A DNA stretch of 64,000 nt from an uncultured delta proteobacterium (GCA_903901335.1 CAIUQR010000101.1:1-64000), one strand, 5' to 3'; shown: positions 53,720 to 63,349, numbered from the stretch's first letter. A program made the numbers and translations. Notes: generated from the letters alone by a model not told the origin.

Positions 53720-54781
53720 TTATTCCGATTGTTTGCCGGGTTTCATAGGTTCTCCCTGTTCGCCGGCATTGGACAGGACCACCACATCGACACGGCGGTT
53801 TTTCTGCCGACCCTCCTCCAAACTGTTGTCGGCAATGGGGCGATACTCACCATACCCTATTGCCGAAACTCTCTCGGGAGGAAATTCATGGGCATCGATC
53901 AGATAATGGACGATATTCGTAGCACGGGCAGTGGAGAGTTCCCAGTTCGACGGAAACTGAGATGTCTTGATCGGCACATTATCGGTATGCCCTTCAATCC
54001 GAATGGAATTGGAATACTTTCTGATTGCTTCTGTGATATTATCAAGAAGATACATTGATCTGGCTCGAACATTGGCCTTACCGGAATCGAAAAACTCCGT
54101 ATCCTTCAGGCTGATCACCAGACCCCGCGGACCGATATCCAGCTTGACCTTGTCCTCAGCACCTTTTTCCTGGAGGAAGGCCATGATGTTTTCCTTGATC
54201 TTCTTGAATTCCTGCATGTCGGCTCTGCTTTTTTCTTTTGCCATTTCAGCAGGTTTTATCTGATCCTGTTCTTGAACCTTGCTCTCCGGCGATTGCTCCG
54301 TCTGCGTTTTCGCAGGAGAGGTGAGCTTCGGACTTACGCTTTTTTCTGCCGGAGGAGCAAGATCCGGTTTAACGGCTTTTTCTTCCGGTGACTTCACCTT
54401 TTCTTTCTGTTCCTGGACATGAGCAAGATCGGGGGCGCTGAAGACCTCATCAACGAGATCCTTCGGCTCCGGTTTTATCTTCGACTTGTATCTATCTCCG
54501 CCCGGAGGTCTGGTATCAGTCGAGGTTTTCTTCATGAGATTCGGCATCGGAATCAAATTGGAGGTATCGATAACATTAAAGGCCGGAGCCGAAGTGGATT
54601 TGGAGACGCCGAAGGCCTCGTTTGTAGAGGCTATGACCTTCGCCACCTTTGCCTTGTCGACTTGTGACATTGCATACAAGGTTACAAACACTGCAAACAA
54701 CAATGTAATAAAATCGGCATAGGATACCAGCCAGCGCTCATGATTCGGTTCCTTCTCGTGTTCTTCTTTCTTGCGGCCCAT
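53720..54781 (-). CDS. motB: Flagellar motor stator protein MotB
   Basis: 353 residues. A short cytoplasmic N-terminus, one membrane helix with the proton/ion-carrying Asp in WLVSYADFITLLFAVF (Asp23), then a long Lys/Pro/Glu-rich periplasmic linker, and an OmpA-like peptidoglycan-binding domain (RIEGHTDNVPI, RVSAIGYGEYRPI). Works with MotA. Start overlaps nothing; gap to motA 2 bases. The linker is longer than in E. coli MotB. Confidence 0.92.
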   Translation of the reverse strand: MGRKKEEHEKEPNHERWLVSYADFITLLFAVFVTLYAMSQVDKAKVAKVIASTNEAFGVSKSTSAPAFNVIDTSNLIPMPNLMKKTSTDTRPPGGDRYKSKIKPEPKDLVDEVFSAPDLAHVQEQKEKVKSPEEKAVKPDLAPPAEKSVSPKLTSPAKTQTEQSPESKVQEQDQIKPAEMAKEKSRADMQEFKKIKENIMAFLQEKGAEDKVKLDIGPRGLVISLKDTEFFDSGKANVRARSMYLLDNITEAIRKYSNSIRIEGHTDNVPIKTSQFPSNWELSTARATNIVHYLIDAHEFPPERVSAIGYGEYRPIADNSLEEGRQKNRRVDVVVLSNAGEQGEPMKPGKQSE

Positions 54782-54783
54782 GC

Positions 54784-55560
54784 TTACCCCTCGTCGCCCT
54801 CCGATTTTTTTCTTTCCGATGCCAGGAACCCTTGGAGTTTCATGATAATAAGCCTCGGGTTCATGCCGGATTGGATATCAAGAAGGCCTTCAATTATCAA
54901 AGTTTTCATCAGCACCTGTCGTTTCAAGATCTTCTTGAGTTTCGTACCGGTAGGAATACAGATGATGTTGGCAATCATCAACCCATAGATGGTGGCAACG
55001 AAGGCCACCGCTATGCCGGACCCCAGCTTCGACGGGTCGGAAAGATTTTCCATAACATGGATCAGACCAAGAACCGCGCCGATGATGCCGATAGTGGGAG
55101 CGAATCCTCCCGCCGCCTCGAAGACCTCTGCGCCTGCCTTCTCATGGGATTCGAACGCGGCCAGCTCAATCTCCATGAAATCTTGGAACTGCTGGGGATC
55201 AGTGCCGTCAACCACCAGCTGCAGGGCCTTCGTTTTGAACGCATCTCCCATTGAGTCGTTGATCAAAGGCTGGAGGGCGAGCAGACCGTTGCGTCGCGCC
55301 ATCTCGGAATACGACGCAAGGTCCTTGATCACCTGCTCCATATCCGGTTCACCCGGGAAGATGATCTTCTTTACATCTTTCAGGGCCTTGATCAGGTCCC
55401 TCATCGGAAAGGAAACACATGTGGCCCCCAGAGTCCCGCCCGCGACGATTAAAAACGCGGTCGGCTGGATCAGCGCCGAGATATGCCCACCTTCGAGAAT
55501 CTGACCGCCGATCACTGCACCGAATCCCAGTACCAGACCAACTATTGTTGCTAAATCCAT
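54784..55560 (-). CDS. motA: Flagellar motor stator protein MotA
   Basis: 258 residues, four membrane helices (LATIVGLVLGFGAVIGGQIL, PTAFLIVAGGTLGATCVSF, PTIGIIGAVLGLIHVMENL, GIAVAFVATIYGLMIANII). The cytoplasmic loop has RRNGLLALQP. It makes the ion channel with MotB. It is 53 bases downstream of flbD on the same strand. Confidence 0.93.
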   Translation of the reverse strand: MDLATIVGLVLGFGAVIGGQILEGGHISALIQPTAFLIVAGGTLGATCVSFPMRDLIKALKDVKKIIFPGEPDMEQVIKDLASYSEMARRNGLLALQPLINDSMGDAFKTKALQLVVDGTDPQQFQDFMEIELAAFESHEKAGAEVFEAAGGFAPTIGIIGAVLGLIHVMENLSDPSKLGSGIAVAFVATIYGLMIANIICIPTGTKLKKILKRQVLMKTLIIEGLLDIQSGMNPRLIIMKLQGFLASERKKSEGDEG

Positions 55561-55613
55561 ATCTGTAATCTTTTACTGGAATATTTTTGAATTTGATGCA
55601 TATGTTATGAAAA

Positions 55614-55832
55614 TCATACTGTCATATTAATCTGTTTTGCGATGCCGGCCCTTTGCAGAACTTCCACATTAAAGGCTATTATTTTTTCTTGTATCTGCGT
55701 GCCCGATTCAAGAACCAGATAGCGATTTCCGTTGCTCATGGTTATACAGGTATCCGGTGATTCTTCAATAATCTCGAAGAGCGTATGATTTAAAAGACAC
55801 TCCGTCCCGTTGATTTTCGTCAGTTTTATCAT
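55614..55832 (-). CDS. flbD: FlbD family flagellar protein
   Basis: 72 residues: MIKLTKINGTECLLNHTLFE, SPDTCITMSNGNRYLVLES. It is the small FlbD of Gram-positives, spirochaetes and delta-proteobacteria, located upstream of motAB. The function is not settled. AGGAGG is present before the ATG. Confidence 0.88.
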   Translation of the reverse strand: MIKLTKINGTECLLNHTLFEIIEESPDTCITMSNGNRYLVLESGTQIQEKIIAFNVEVLQRAGIAKQINMTV

Positions 55833-55919
55833 TATACCCTCCTGAAATTATAGTTAATCAAAAAGAAAAAAGAACAACAAGAAAATACTGTACCGAGAGG
55901 GCCGGAAGCACATTTTTTT

Positions 55920-55978
55920 AGTACCTTAGAAATAATTTTCTGTGTATTTTTTGCTGTAAATTATTTTATGAAGGTACT
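55920..55978. repeat. Imperfect inverted repeat upstream of flbD
   Basis: AGTACCTT (55920-55927) and AAGGTACT (55971-55978) with an inner AAATAATTT/AAATTATTT pair. It lies between divergent flbD and the methyltransferase gene. It may be a regulatory site or a small element. Confidence 0.4.
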
Positions 55979-56026
55979 TATCCCGTTAATCGAAGTTAGG
56001 GTTTCTTCCGTTTCCCGTTCAAAAAA

Positions 56027-56035
56027 TGTTATACT
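56027..56035 (+). promoter_or_regulatory. Extended -10 promoter for the O-methyltransferase gene
   Basis: TG-T-TATACT (56027-56035), 53 bases before the ATG. No good -35 is present, as is normal for extended -10 promoters. Confidence 0.45.
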
Positions 56036-56088
56036 GAAACATCTAACCAAGTCATGGTATTCGATAAACACATCTACAGGAGAGGGCT

Positions 56089-57081
56089 ATGGTAAGAGAA
56101 TGGAATGCCGGAACATTTCTCAGTGTTTCAAGCGCATACTGGCATGGTTGCGCACTACAGGCCGGCGTCAGATTGGAACTCTTCACGGTCCTTGCCGACA
56201 GGATGTCGACACTTTCCGAGATTGCCGGAAAAACACAAACAGACCGCCGGGGGATGGAATATCTGCTCAATGCGCTTTCGGCCATGGGCCTGCTTATCAA
56301 AGAGGATGACTCTTATAGAAATTCGGCTGCGGCCCTTGATTTTCTCTGCAAGGACTCCCCGCGTTATCTCGGCCATATCCTGCTTCACCACCATCATATC
56401 CTGGACGGCTGGGCCCAGCTTGACGTGGCGGTGAAGACCGGCGCTCCCGTCAGCAGACGTTCCTATGGTACGGAGATTGAACGGGAGAGCTTTCTGATGG
56501 GCATGTTGAACCTGGCCATGGCAATTGCCCCGGACATTGCAGGTCGGATAGAACTGAAAGGCCGTAAACATCTGCTGGATCTGGGCGGAGGTCCCGGCAC
56601 CTATGCTATCCACTTCTGTCTCGCCAATCCGGATCTGCGAGCGGCAATCTTTGATAGACCGACAACGAAACCATTCGCTCAAAAAACCGTGGCAGGATTC
56701 GGCCTGGCTGAGCGTATCGATTTTCTCGGTGGTGACTTCAATACCGATCCAATCCTCGGTGGCCCCTACGATGTCGCCTGGCTCTCCCATATCCTGCACA
56801 GCAACGGACCAGCCGAATGCCGCGAGATGATCCGCAAGGTCCTGGCCGTTATGGAACCCGGCGGCCTCGTTCTTATCCATGATTTCATCCTCGACAACAC
56901 CAAGGATGCACCTGAATTCGCCGCCCTTTTTTCTTTGAATATGTTGATCAACAATCCGCAGGGGCGAACCTATTCCGAAGAAGAGATCACCCGGATGCTT
57001 CGGGAAAACGGCGTAAAAGAGATCGAAAGGTTTCCCTTCCGGGGGCCAAACAGTTCTTCCATCATCTGCGCCAAAATTTAA
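56089..57081 (+). CDS. O-methyltransferase (family 2, acetylserotonin/caffeate OMT-like)
   Basis: 330 residues. An N-terminal winged-helix dimerisation domain (LELFTVLADRMSTLSEIAGK, DRRGMEYLLNALSAMGLL) is joined to a class I SAM domain: LDLGGGPGTYAIHFCLANPD, DFNTDPILGGPYDVAWLSHI and MEPGGLVLIHDFILD. It transfers a methyl group to a hydroxyl of a small aromatic or other metabolite; the substrate is unknown. AGGAG precedes the ATG. Confidence 0.82.
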   Translation: MVREWNAGTFLSVSSAYWHGCALQAGVRLELFTVLADRMSTLSEIAGKTQTDRRGMEYLLNALSAMGLLIKEDDSYRNSAAALDFLCKDSPRYLGHILLHHHHILDGWAQLDVAVKTGAPVSRRSYGTEIERESFLMGMLNLAMAIAPDIAGRIELKGRKHLLDLGGGPGTYAIHFCLANPDLRAAIFDRPTTKPFAQKTVAGFGLAERIDFLGGDFNTDPILGGPYDVAWLSHILHSNGPAECREMIRKVLAVMEPGGLVLIHDFILDNTKDAPEFAALFSLNMLINNPQGRTYSEEEITRMLRENGVKEIERFPFRGPNSSSIICAKI

Positions 57082-57122
57082 TATCATAATTTCCATTGAA
57101 ATTGTCCGGTAAATGGCTGTAT

Positions 57123-57143
57123 TATAACTTCGCTGAAGTTATA
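57123..57143 (+). terminator. Weak hairpin after the O-methyltransferase gene
   Basis: TATAACTTC, loop GCT, GAAGTTATA (9 bp), followed by CTTTCTTTTA. It lies 42 bases after the stop. Confidence 0.45.
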
Positions 57144-57195
57144 CTTTCTTTTATCTGAAATATTATGGACTTATTTAGTCAGGGAGCGGAGGACG

Positions 57196-57735
57196 ATGGG
57201 CAGCACACTTCAAGACCAGTTTCTGAAAATGGGACTGGTCGACAAAAAGCAGGCAAACACAGTAAAAAAGGCACAACACAAGAAAAAGGCCGAACAAGGG
57301 AAAAAGGAAAGTATCAACGAAGGAATAATTCAGGCCCAACAGGCCCTGGCGGCCAAGAAAGAACGCAGCAGACTGCTGAATCAAAAAAAGAACGAGGAGT
57401 TGAAGGAACAGGAAACAGCCGCTCAGATACGGCAGCTCATTGACTCCAACCGGATATCGATGGCAGGGGGAGAGACCCCGTACAATTTCACCGACAGCAA
57501 CAAGATCAAGCGTTTATTCTTAAAGAAGGAGACGATCGAACAGCTGAGCCGGGGAACTCTCGCCATTATCAGACAGGCCGGTGAATATCAGATTGTCCCT
57601 GCCGGGGTCGCCCTGAAAGTGCAGAAATTCAATAGAAAACTGGTTGTTGTCTTCCATGCTCAAGAAAAGAACCCTTCGGTCGATCAGGACGATCCTTATG
57701 CCGAATTCCAGGTCCCTGAAGATCTGATCTGGTAA
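57196..57735 (+). CDS. DUF2058 family protein (YaiL-like)
   Basis: 179 residues. The N-terminal half is a basic coiled coil (DQFLKMGLVDKKQANTVKKA, then many Lys and Gln); the C-terminal half has RQLIDSNRI, PYNFTDSNKIKRLFL and QLSRGTLAIIRQAGEYQIVP. This matches DUF2058/YaiL of gamma- and delta-proteobacteria, a nucleic-acid-linked protein of unknown role. It is 114 bases after the O-methyltransferase gene. Confidence 0.85.
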   Translation: MGSTLQDQFLKMGLVDKKQANTVKKAQHKKKAEQGKKESINEGIIQAQQALAAKKERSRLLNQKKNEELKEQETAAQIRQLIDSNRISMAGGETPYNFTDSNKIKRLFLKKETIEQLSRGTLAIIRQAGEYQIVPAGVALKVQKFNRKLVVVFHAQEKNPSVDQDDPYAEFQVPEDLIW

Positions 57736-57836
57736 CTGTACCATTGTCCGGCAAAGGCAGCGAGAACGAGTTACAAATTTTCTCAACCATCTCTGAGCGT
57801 TATTCCTGAATCCCTTCCCTACCGGTCGGATCTATA

Positions 57837-58238
57837 TCATCCTTTTTCTATATCACGATGAAAGACCGTCAATTCGACGGGTTGTTTTCGCAAGATCTGC
57901 TGCAAAACCTCAACCACCGCCACCGAACGATGCCTTCCACCCGTACACCCTACGGCCAGATGCAGTTCCTCTTTCCCGGCCAGACTGTTCTTACTCACTA
58001 AAAAAAGGACCAGGGGCTCAATCAACTGCAGGAATTCCTTCCCTGCTGTACTTCTGACCACATAATCGGCAACATCCTCGTCCAGACCGGTCCGTAAGCG
58101 CAGGGCATCAACCCAGTAAGGATTCGGCAGAAAACGCACATCCCAGAGCAGGTTGATATCTCCCGGTATGCCATATTTGAATCCAAAGGAGAAAAGGGTA
58201 ACATGCAAGGGCTTGACAGAACCGGTTCCAGCAATCAT
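57837..58238 (-). CDS. Stand-alone RapZ C-terminal domain protein
   Basis: 133 residues. HVTLFSFGFKYGIPGDINLL, DVRFLPNPYWVDAL and the AVGCTGGRHRSVAVVEVL motif, plus FHRDIEKG at the end, are the C-terminal half of RapZ. In RapZ this half binds glucosamine-6-phosphate and contacts RNA and RNase E. Here the N-terminal Walker-type kinase-like domain is missing. No RBS is clear. It may sense aminosugar phosphate or act with a free N-domain elsewhere. Confidence 0.8.
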   Translation of the reverse strand: MIAGTGSVKPLHVTLFSFGFKYGIPGDINLLWDVRFLPNPYWVDALRLRTGLDEDVADYVVRSTAGKEFLQLIEPLVLFLVSKNSLAGKEELHLAVGCTGGRHRSVAVVEVLQQILRKQPVELTVFHRDIEKG

Positions 58239-58305
58239 AGGTTCACGAAATCGAAGTGGAAGGGGGCACAGCCGGAAAAATCCGGGCGTTCAAGAACCCG
58301 CCCCT

Positions 58306-59193
58306 TTAATCCCGCCCCTCTGTTTTGTTTGTGATTTTAATATAATGCATTTCCTTAACAATATCTTGAGCATCCTTTTTCTTCTTTTGGAACACCCTGG
58401 CAATCTCGTCCGCCGTTGAGGGCAGTTCCTTGTCTCTATTATATATTTCTGTCAGCTCATTGTAGTATTTATAGAAAAAGAGAAAAAGATCCTGGTAGCA
58501 GTCTTCAGAAAACTGGTTGATGATAATGGTAATAAGCTTGCCGTCTTTATCCGTCACCGTCCTAGTCTTCTGAAATGCCTGAATAGTATCCTGGAAGAGC
58601 TTTGTGAGATACTCCACATCTCTGACATCCTGAATCTTATCGAAATCTTCCTGAAATTTTGAAATTGTCGAATAGACAAAACGGGTAATCTTATTCTGAT
58701 CGAAGACCTTTTCAGCCTTGTTAAGAGCACTTTTGAAGAGACCTCTGCTGGAAGTGCTTTCTTCCCTGATCCTCTCTTTGACATCGGCTACTCTGGCAAA
58801 GATTATTTTTTCAATATCCGCTTCTTTGGCCTTTAGCTCCTTGGCCTTCTTTTCCAGCTTTTTAGCCTGCTTGAAGAGCTCTTTGTCAATATTCTCAAAT
58901 TCCTGCCGCCAGATTGATTTCTCGTAAAATGACGTTAATTCACTTTCAATCCTGGCAATCTCCTCGATTTCATCCTTTTGAGAAAGCCCAAGTTCGGCGA
59001 TAAATTCTCCATCCATATGATCGGCGGCATCGGAAATACGTTCCCGATTTTTTCTGATGGCCTCGATGGACTGGTTGACGGCGGCGGTGACATTGTTCGC
59101 CGCACTTTCGATTATCTCTTTTAATCTTTCATTTCCCGAAATAAGGTATTTGTTTATTGTACTGAATTCATTGAATTTTTCAGATAAATCCAT
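58306..59193 (-). CDS. Coiled-coil protein, unknown
   Basis: 295 residues, almost fully helical. Charged segments such as KQAKKLEKKAKELKAKEADI form strong coiled coils, and the central part (KFQEDFDKIQDVRDVEYLTK) is also helical. No membrane segment, signal peptide or known motif. The last residues (DIVKEMHYIKITNKTEGRD) are basic. It is 67 bases upstream of the RapZ-C gene on the same strand. Function not recognised. Confidence 0.65.
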   Translation of the reverse strand: MDLSEKFNEFSTINKYLISGNERLKEIIESAANNVTAAVNQSIEAIRKNRERISDAADHMDGEFIAELGLSQKDEIEEIARIESELTSFYEKSIWRQEFENIDKELFKQAKKLEKKAKELKAKEADIEKIIFARVADVKERIREESTSSRGLFKSALNKAEKVFDQNKITRFVYSTISKFQEDFDKIQDVRDVEYLTKLFQDTIQAFQKTRTVTDKDGKLITIIINQFSEDCYQDLFLFFYKYYNELTEIYNRDKELPSTADEIARVFQKKKKDAQDIVKEMHYIKITNKTEGRD

Positions 59194-59496
59194 AGTTATT
59201 CGAAGAGTGATGAAAGTTAATGGATACTCAGTTCCGCATCGGTACTGAACGTTTCCCGCACTGCACGCCTCAGATACTCACAAGCACAACCTCAGAAAAA
59301 CACATCGGAACTCCCCCAAGATCTGAATCGTTTTGCCATATTATGTGATAAGCTCTAGCATATCATAAATCTGAAAACAATTTGCCGCAATATATCTTAC
59401 TCACTGAGAACCTGAAATTCCTGGAGGAAACAGGAAAGTACCTGCTAAACTACCAGCTATGATAAGTATAATACCTCTAACAACCGGAAGCAACTA
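59194..59496. other. Intergenic stretch, nothing recognised
   Basis: About 300 bases between the coiled-coil gene start and the MFS gene end (both minus strand). A/T-rich in parts. No gene or clear hairpin seen. Confidence 0.5.
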
Positions 59497-60690
59497 TTAT
59501 GCCCCTTTGGACAACCCCTGATCCACCCCCGGGCCAGGCAACAATCGAACCGCATGTTTCAATCGCCCGGCAAAACACAGTGCTAGCACGAGCATGATGA
59601 GCAGCGACAGAAGGAAGACCCTCCAGCCTAAATGTTCAAAAAACACCCCCGGTAAAAACGAGCCCAGCGTACCACCCATGTAATAGAAGGAGATATATAC
59701 CCCGTTGGCAAGTGCCTTATTGTCCTGCGACAGCTTGTTGACTAACCCCGACAGCAGAGAATGAGCCATAAAAAGCCCGGTACAGAAGACAAACATTCCG
59801 ATAAACATAACCTGGTAGTTTTCGACAAAAAAGATCGTCGTTCCGAGAAAGAAAATCCCGATACCCGCCATGATTGCATCCGGTTCATTTCCAAAATAAC
59901 CTATGATCCTCCGAGTGTTTACCGAGACCAGTATGCCCATGCTGTAGCCAAGATAGAGGAGTCCGATACCTGCCTCCCGAAAAGCCGGGTTGATTTTTTT
60001 TAATTCAAAGGGCAGAAAATTCATCAATGCAGAAAAGACAAAGAAGATACAAAAAATAGCCAGGTACAGCCAGCGGAACCGTCCTTCCCGAAGAAGAAGT
60101 GCCACCTGATGCATATTCGGCCGCTCATATGTCAATTTAACATTTCTTTCCAGGCACCCCAGGAGGAAAAACGCCAGGAGAAGCAGAATCCCCAGGACAA
60201 AAAAGAACATCCGCCAACCAAATAAATCGGTAAAGAGTCCCGACAGAAACCTGCCGAGAAAGCCTCCCATAATGGTGGCCGCGATGTAGAGTGCAATGGA
60301 ATGTTGCACATTTTCCCGGCTGGAGGAATAGGAGATATAGCTCATCAAGGATGTCAGAATCGCAGGAATCATCAACCCCTGGATGGCCCGGATCAGAATC
60401 AGGGACAGATAGCTGCCGGCCATTGAAAAAATGATTTCCAAAACCCCAAGGGCCAGGATGGCCCCCCTGACCAGGAACTTCGCTGAAAAGGTCTCCAGCA
60501 AATATCCATAAAAGAGCGGGGCGACACCGAGAGGCATCATCAGTGTGGTAAACAGTATCGCCTGCGGCCTGCTCAGCGCAAATTCCTGCTGAAAAACCGG
60601 CTGGATAGGCTGAGCAGCATACAGAGAACAGATTGTAATAATAGTGGAAAAATAGATGCTGGGCAAAGAACTTTTACAGGATAATCCCAT
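59497..60690 (-). CDS. MFS transporter (YnfM-like)
   Basis: 397 residues with 12 predicted helices: PSIYFSTIITICSLYAAQPI at the start, LIRAIQGLMIPAILTSLM in helix 4, GGFLGRFLSGLFTDLFGWRM, and GVYISFYYMGGTLGSFLPGV near the end. The design is like the AraJ/YnfM arabinose-efflux class. Probably a drug or metabolite exporter. Confidence 0.78.
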   Translation of the reverse strand: MGLSCKSSLPSIYFSTIITICSLYAAQPIQPVFQQEFALSRPQAILFTTLMMPLGVAPLFYGYLLETFSAKFLVRGAILALGVLEIIFSMAGSYLSLILIRAIQGLMIPAILTSLMSYISYSSSRENVQHSIALYIAATIMGGFLGRFLSGLFTDLFGWRMFFFVLGILLLLAFFLLGCLERNVKLTYERPNMHQVALLLREGRFRWLYLAIFCIFFVFSALMNFLPFELKKINPAFREAGIGLLYLGYSMGILVSVNTRRIIGYFGNEPDAIMAGIGIFFLGTTIFFVENYQVMFIGMFVFCTGLFMAHSLLSGLVNKLSQDNKALANGVYISFYYMGGTLGSFLPGVFFEHLGWRVFLLSLLIMLVLALCFAGRLKHAVRLLPGPGVDQGLSKGA

Positions 60691-60810
60691 GAATCAGTTA
60701 CTCTTCGGCAAACAAGTGCCACCCCGCCTGCGGAAAGAGTGACGAGGAAAGATAATGAATCCGCCAGGACGATGGTTAAAAAAACGCTCCACCGGTGGAT
60801 TTAAAAAAAT

Positions 60811-61200
60811 CTAGCGCAACGATTCAATAATTTTTTTCAAGGATTGGAGGTCGAAAGGTTTTGCAATTGCAGCGCTGAAACCATACTCCTTACACTGCAC
60901 CATAATAGGATCATTGGAATAGCCACTGGAGACAACGACTTTCGCGTCGGGATCAATAGCCAGAATCTCGCCTACCGTCTCCTTCCCTCCCATGCCACCC
61001 GGGATGGTCAGGTCCATGATAACAGCATGAAAAGGGTCGCCACCGCTCAACCGGCTTTTGTAAAGCGACAAGGCCTCCTTGCCGTCTTTTACGAGTGCCA
61101 CATCATACCCCAGATAGACAAGCATCTGTTTGGCAATATCGCCGACAATCTCCTCATCATCCATGATCAGGATTTTTAATTTTCGGCTCTCTGACGCCAC
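60811..61200 (-). CDS. Single-domain response regulator (orphan receiver)
   Basis: 129 residues from a GTG at 61200, chosen because GGGA lies six bases before it; the GTG at 61206 is too close to this. Acidic MDDEE, phosphoacceptor in VIMDLTIPGGMGG, Ser/Thr in VSSGY and Lys in AIAKPFD. This receiver type is normally the C-terminal part of hybrid histidine kinases. It stands alone here, without a kinase nearby. Confidence 0.85.
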   Translation of the reverse strand: MASESRKLKILIMDDEEIVGDIAKQMLVYLGYDVALVKDGKEALSLYKSRLSGGDPFHAVIMDLTIPGGMGGKETVGEILAIDPDAKVVVSSGYSNDPIMVQCKEYGFSAAIAKPFDLQSLKKIIESLR

Positions 61201-61403
61201 TGTCACTCCCTTAGATTGTTTCTCTTTTAAGTACCAATTCGCACAATACTCTTACCTGGAATGAACTTAGTATGCCAGAAATCTCAAGCATCAGTCAAGA
61301 CGTTTGGAAATTATAATTCTCTCTCCCCTTTTTTGTATTCTTATTTTGAATTTCTCATTTTTCAGGGTATGCTCCATCAAACACCTGACATTCATAAAAT
61401 AAA

Positions 61404-62204
61404 ATGCCACTTAAATCCCGAAACATTATCGTCAGCGAATATTTTGACAACCATCTCGTGGAAATAGTCGATGAAGGCGTCCACCGCTCACTCTATTTCG
61501 CTGGAAATATCCTGCAAAGCAGGATCTCGTTTATTACTCCCGATACATTGATCCTCTTGTATACCCAGTACATGATGAGTGCTCTTCTGGTGCAGCCGGA
61601 ACCGCAACATGTGCTGCTTATCGGTATCGGCGCCGGAGCGCTGGTCCGTTTTCTACACCACCATTTCCCTTATTGCACTATAGATGCAGTAGACCATTCG
61701 GACCAGATCATCAGAATGGCAGTGGGTTATTTTCATATGCCAAGCAAAGACCCGATTACGATTCACTGCCGCGATGGCTATGAGTTTCTGGCCGCAAAAA
61801 AACCAGACAGGCCGTATGACCTGATACTGGTCGATGCCTTTGATGAAAGTGGCATGTCCAAGACAATCTATACAGGGGATTTTTTCAAATTGTGTCTGGA
61901 ATCGCTTACTCCGGAGGGGGTTTTAAGCTGCAACCTGTGGAGTGGCGACCAAAGAGAACTGGCGGAGGTCAAAAACGGTATCGAAAGACATGCGACGAGT
62001 CACCTCTATCTGCCCGTGCCGAATCGTGGGAATATCGTTGCGCTGGGATTCAACACACCGGCCCCCTGGGGGAAAATAAAAAGGCCCGAAAACGAACTTA
62101 ATTCCCTTTCTCAGCGTTTCCATATCGACCTCGACCGGATTGTTACGATCGCAAAGAGATTCAACATGACCCTTGGACAAAGAATAGGTTCAATATTTCT
62201 TTAA
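61404..62204 (+). CDS. Spermidine synthase-like methyltransferase-fold protein
   Basis: 266 residues. Domain with VLLIGIGAGALVRFLHHHFP (motif I), IDAVDHSDQIIRMA, then YDLILVDAFDESGMS, and LTPEGVLSCNLWSGD, as in the SpeE-like family. The polyamine-binding residues are not all recognisable, so it may act on another substrate. No RBS is clear at ATG 61404. Confidence 0.7.
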   Translation: MPLKSRNIIVSEYFDNHLVEIVDEGVHRSLYFAGNILQSRISFITPDTLILLYTQYMMSALLVQPEPQHVLLIGIGAGALVRFLHHHFPYCTIDAVDHSDQIIRMAVGYFHMPSKDPITIHCRDGYEFLAAKKPDRPYDLILVDAFDESGMSKTIYTGDFFKLCLESLTPEGVLSCNLWSGDQRELAEVKNGIERHATSHLYLPVPNRGNIVALGFNTPAPWGKIKRPENELNSLSQRFHIDLDRIVTIAKRFNMTLGQRIGSIFL

Positions 62205-62240
62205 CACAGAGGCGGCCGCCACCACCGAAGTCGTCGGCTC

Positions 62241-63248
62241 CTACATATTCCCTATCGGGGCAGGTCCCTTTCTGATTCGTTCAAGCTGATCCTGCAGATC
62301 CTTGATCTCATTTTGCCAGTAGAGCGGCGTTCCGAAATCCTCTATGGCCCGGGTCTCACCATCCTCCCGCACCTGATGGACACACCAGGCAATATAATGG
62401 ATATAACGCATTGCCCGCAGGGGCTCAATCAGACGGAGGGTCCGCCGGTCAAATCTGCGGAAGGTCTCATATCCCTCCAGAAAGAGGTCTGCCTCGACAA
62501 AGGAATCATCCAGCAGACCCGGCAGCAGCATCCAGAAATCCTGCACCGGCGGCCCCACGACCATATCGTCAAAATCGATAAGATAAAAGGATTCCCCGGG
62601 CCGATAGATAATATTGCCGAAATGACAGTCGCCATGGAGACGGATCATCTCAGTTTTTATAAATAATGGTTGAATTTCATCAATAATTTCATTAACCACC
62701 CCAGTGAACGGATTTGTCAAGTCAGCGGGGATCTGCCCGCTGGAAAGGATTGTGTCAACCTGCTTGCGGGTTGACACATCAGGCACCAGGGATATCCTGG
62801 ACTTAGCGCTATGAACAGCCCCCACATTATGGATCCGGGCTATCAGACGCCCCAGCTCCATCCATTGATCATCATTGAACTCATCGAGACACCGGCCACC
62901 ACATTTGGGAAAAAGGGCATAAGAGATACCCTTGAATTTTCCCAATGTCGAACCATCCTTAAGACGCAGAGGCGCAATCACCGGAACCTCCTGCCCTGCA
63001 AGTTCTAACAGAAACTCGTGCTCCTCCTGAATCGCCTTCCGTGTCCATCGATCCGGCCGGTAAAATTTGATGATCCGTCCGGTACCGTCTGCCTGCTCCA
63101 GTTCATAAACCCTGTTGATGTAACTGTTGCAGGGCCGATAAAGATTTGAAAAAGGGACGCCAAGGGCCGATTCGGCAAGTGTGATCACTGTATCCGGGGT
63201 CAGGATGTGAAAGGCGGTCTGATTCTTCTGTTCTCCAGATCTCTTCAT
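62241..63248 (-). CDS. srkA: SrkA-like stress response kinase (YihE)
   Basis: 335 residues, APH/ChoK fold. Start domain SALGVPFSNLYRPCNSYINRVY, then GRIIKFYRPDRW, catalytic loop EMIRLHGDCHFGNIIYRPGE and metal site YLIDFDDMVVGPP. It is close to SrkA/YihE, a Ser/Thr kinase active in stress and cell-death control. Convergent with the spermidine-synthase-like gene. Confidence 0.88.
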   Translation of the reverse strand: MKRSGEQKNQTAFHILTPDTVITLAESALGVPFSNLYRPCNSYINRVYELEQADGTGRIIKFYRPDRWTRKAIQEEHEFLLELAGQEVPVIAPLRLKDGSTLGKFKGISYALFPKCGGRCLDEFNDDQWMELGRLIARIHNVGAVHSAKSRISLVPDVSTRKQVDTILSSGQIPADLTNPFTGVVNEIIDEIQPLFIKTEMIRLHGDCHFGNIIYRPGESFYLIDFDDMVVGPPVQDFWMLLPGLLDDSFVEADLFLEGYETFRRFDRRTLRLIEPLRAMRYIHYIAWCVHQVREDGETRAIEDFGTPLYWQNEIKDLQDQLERIRKGPAPIGNM

Positions 63249-63349
63249 ATGCGGAAATTCTTAGGCTTTTTACTTGGTTTATCTAAAATTTCAGATATAT
63301 TCGATGTAACAGTAGTGCTGAATTCTAACCACCATCACAGGTCACTTCA

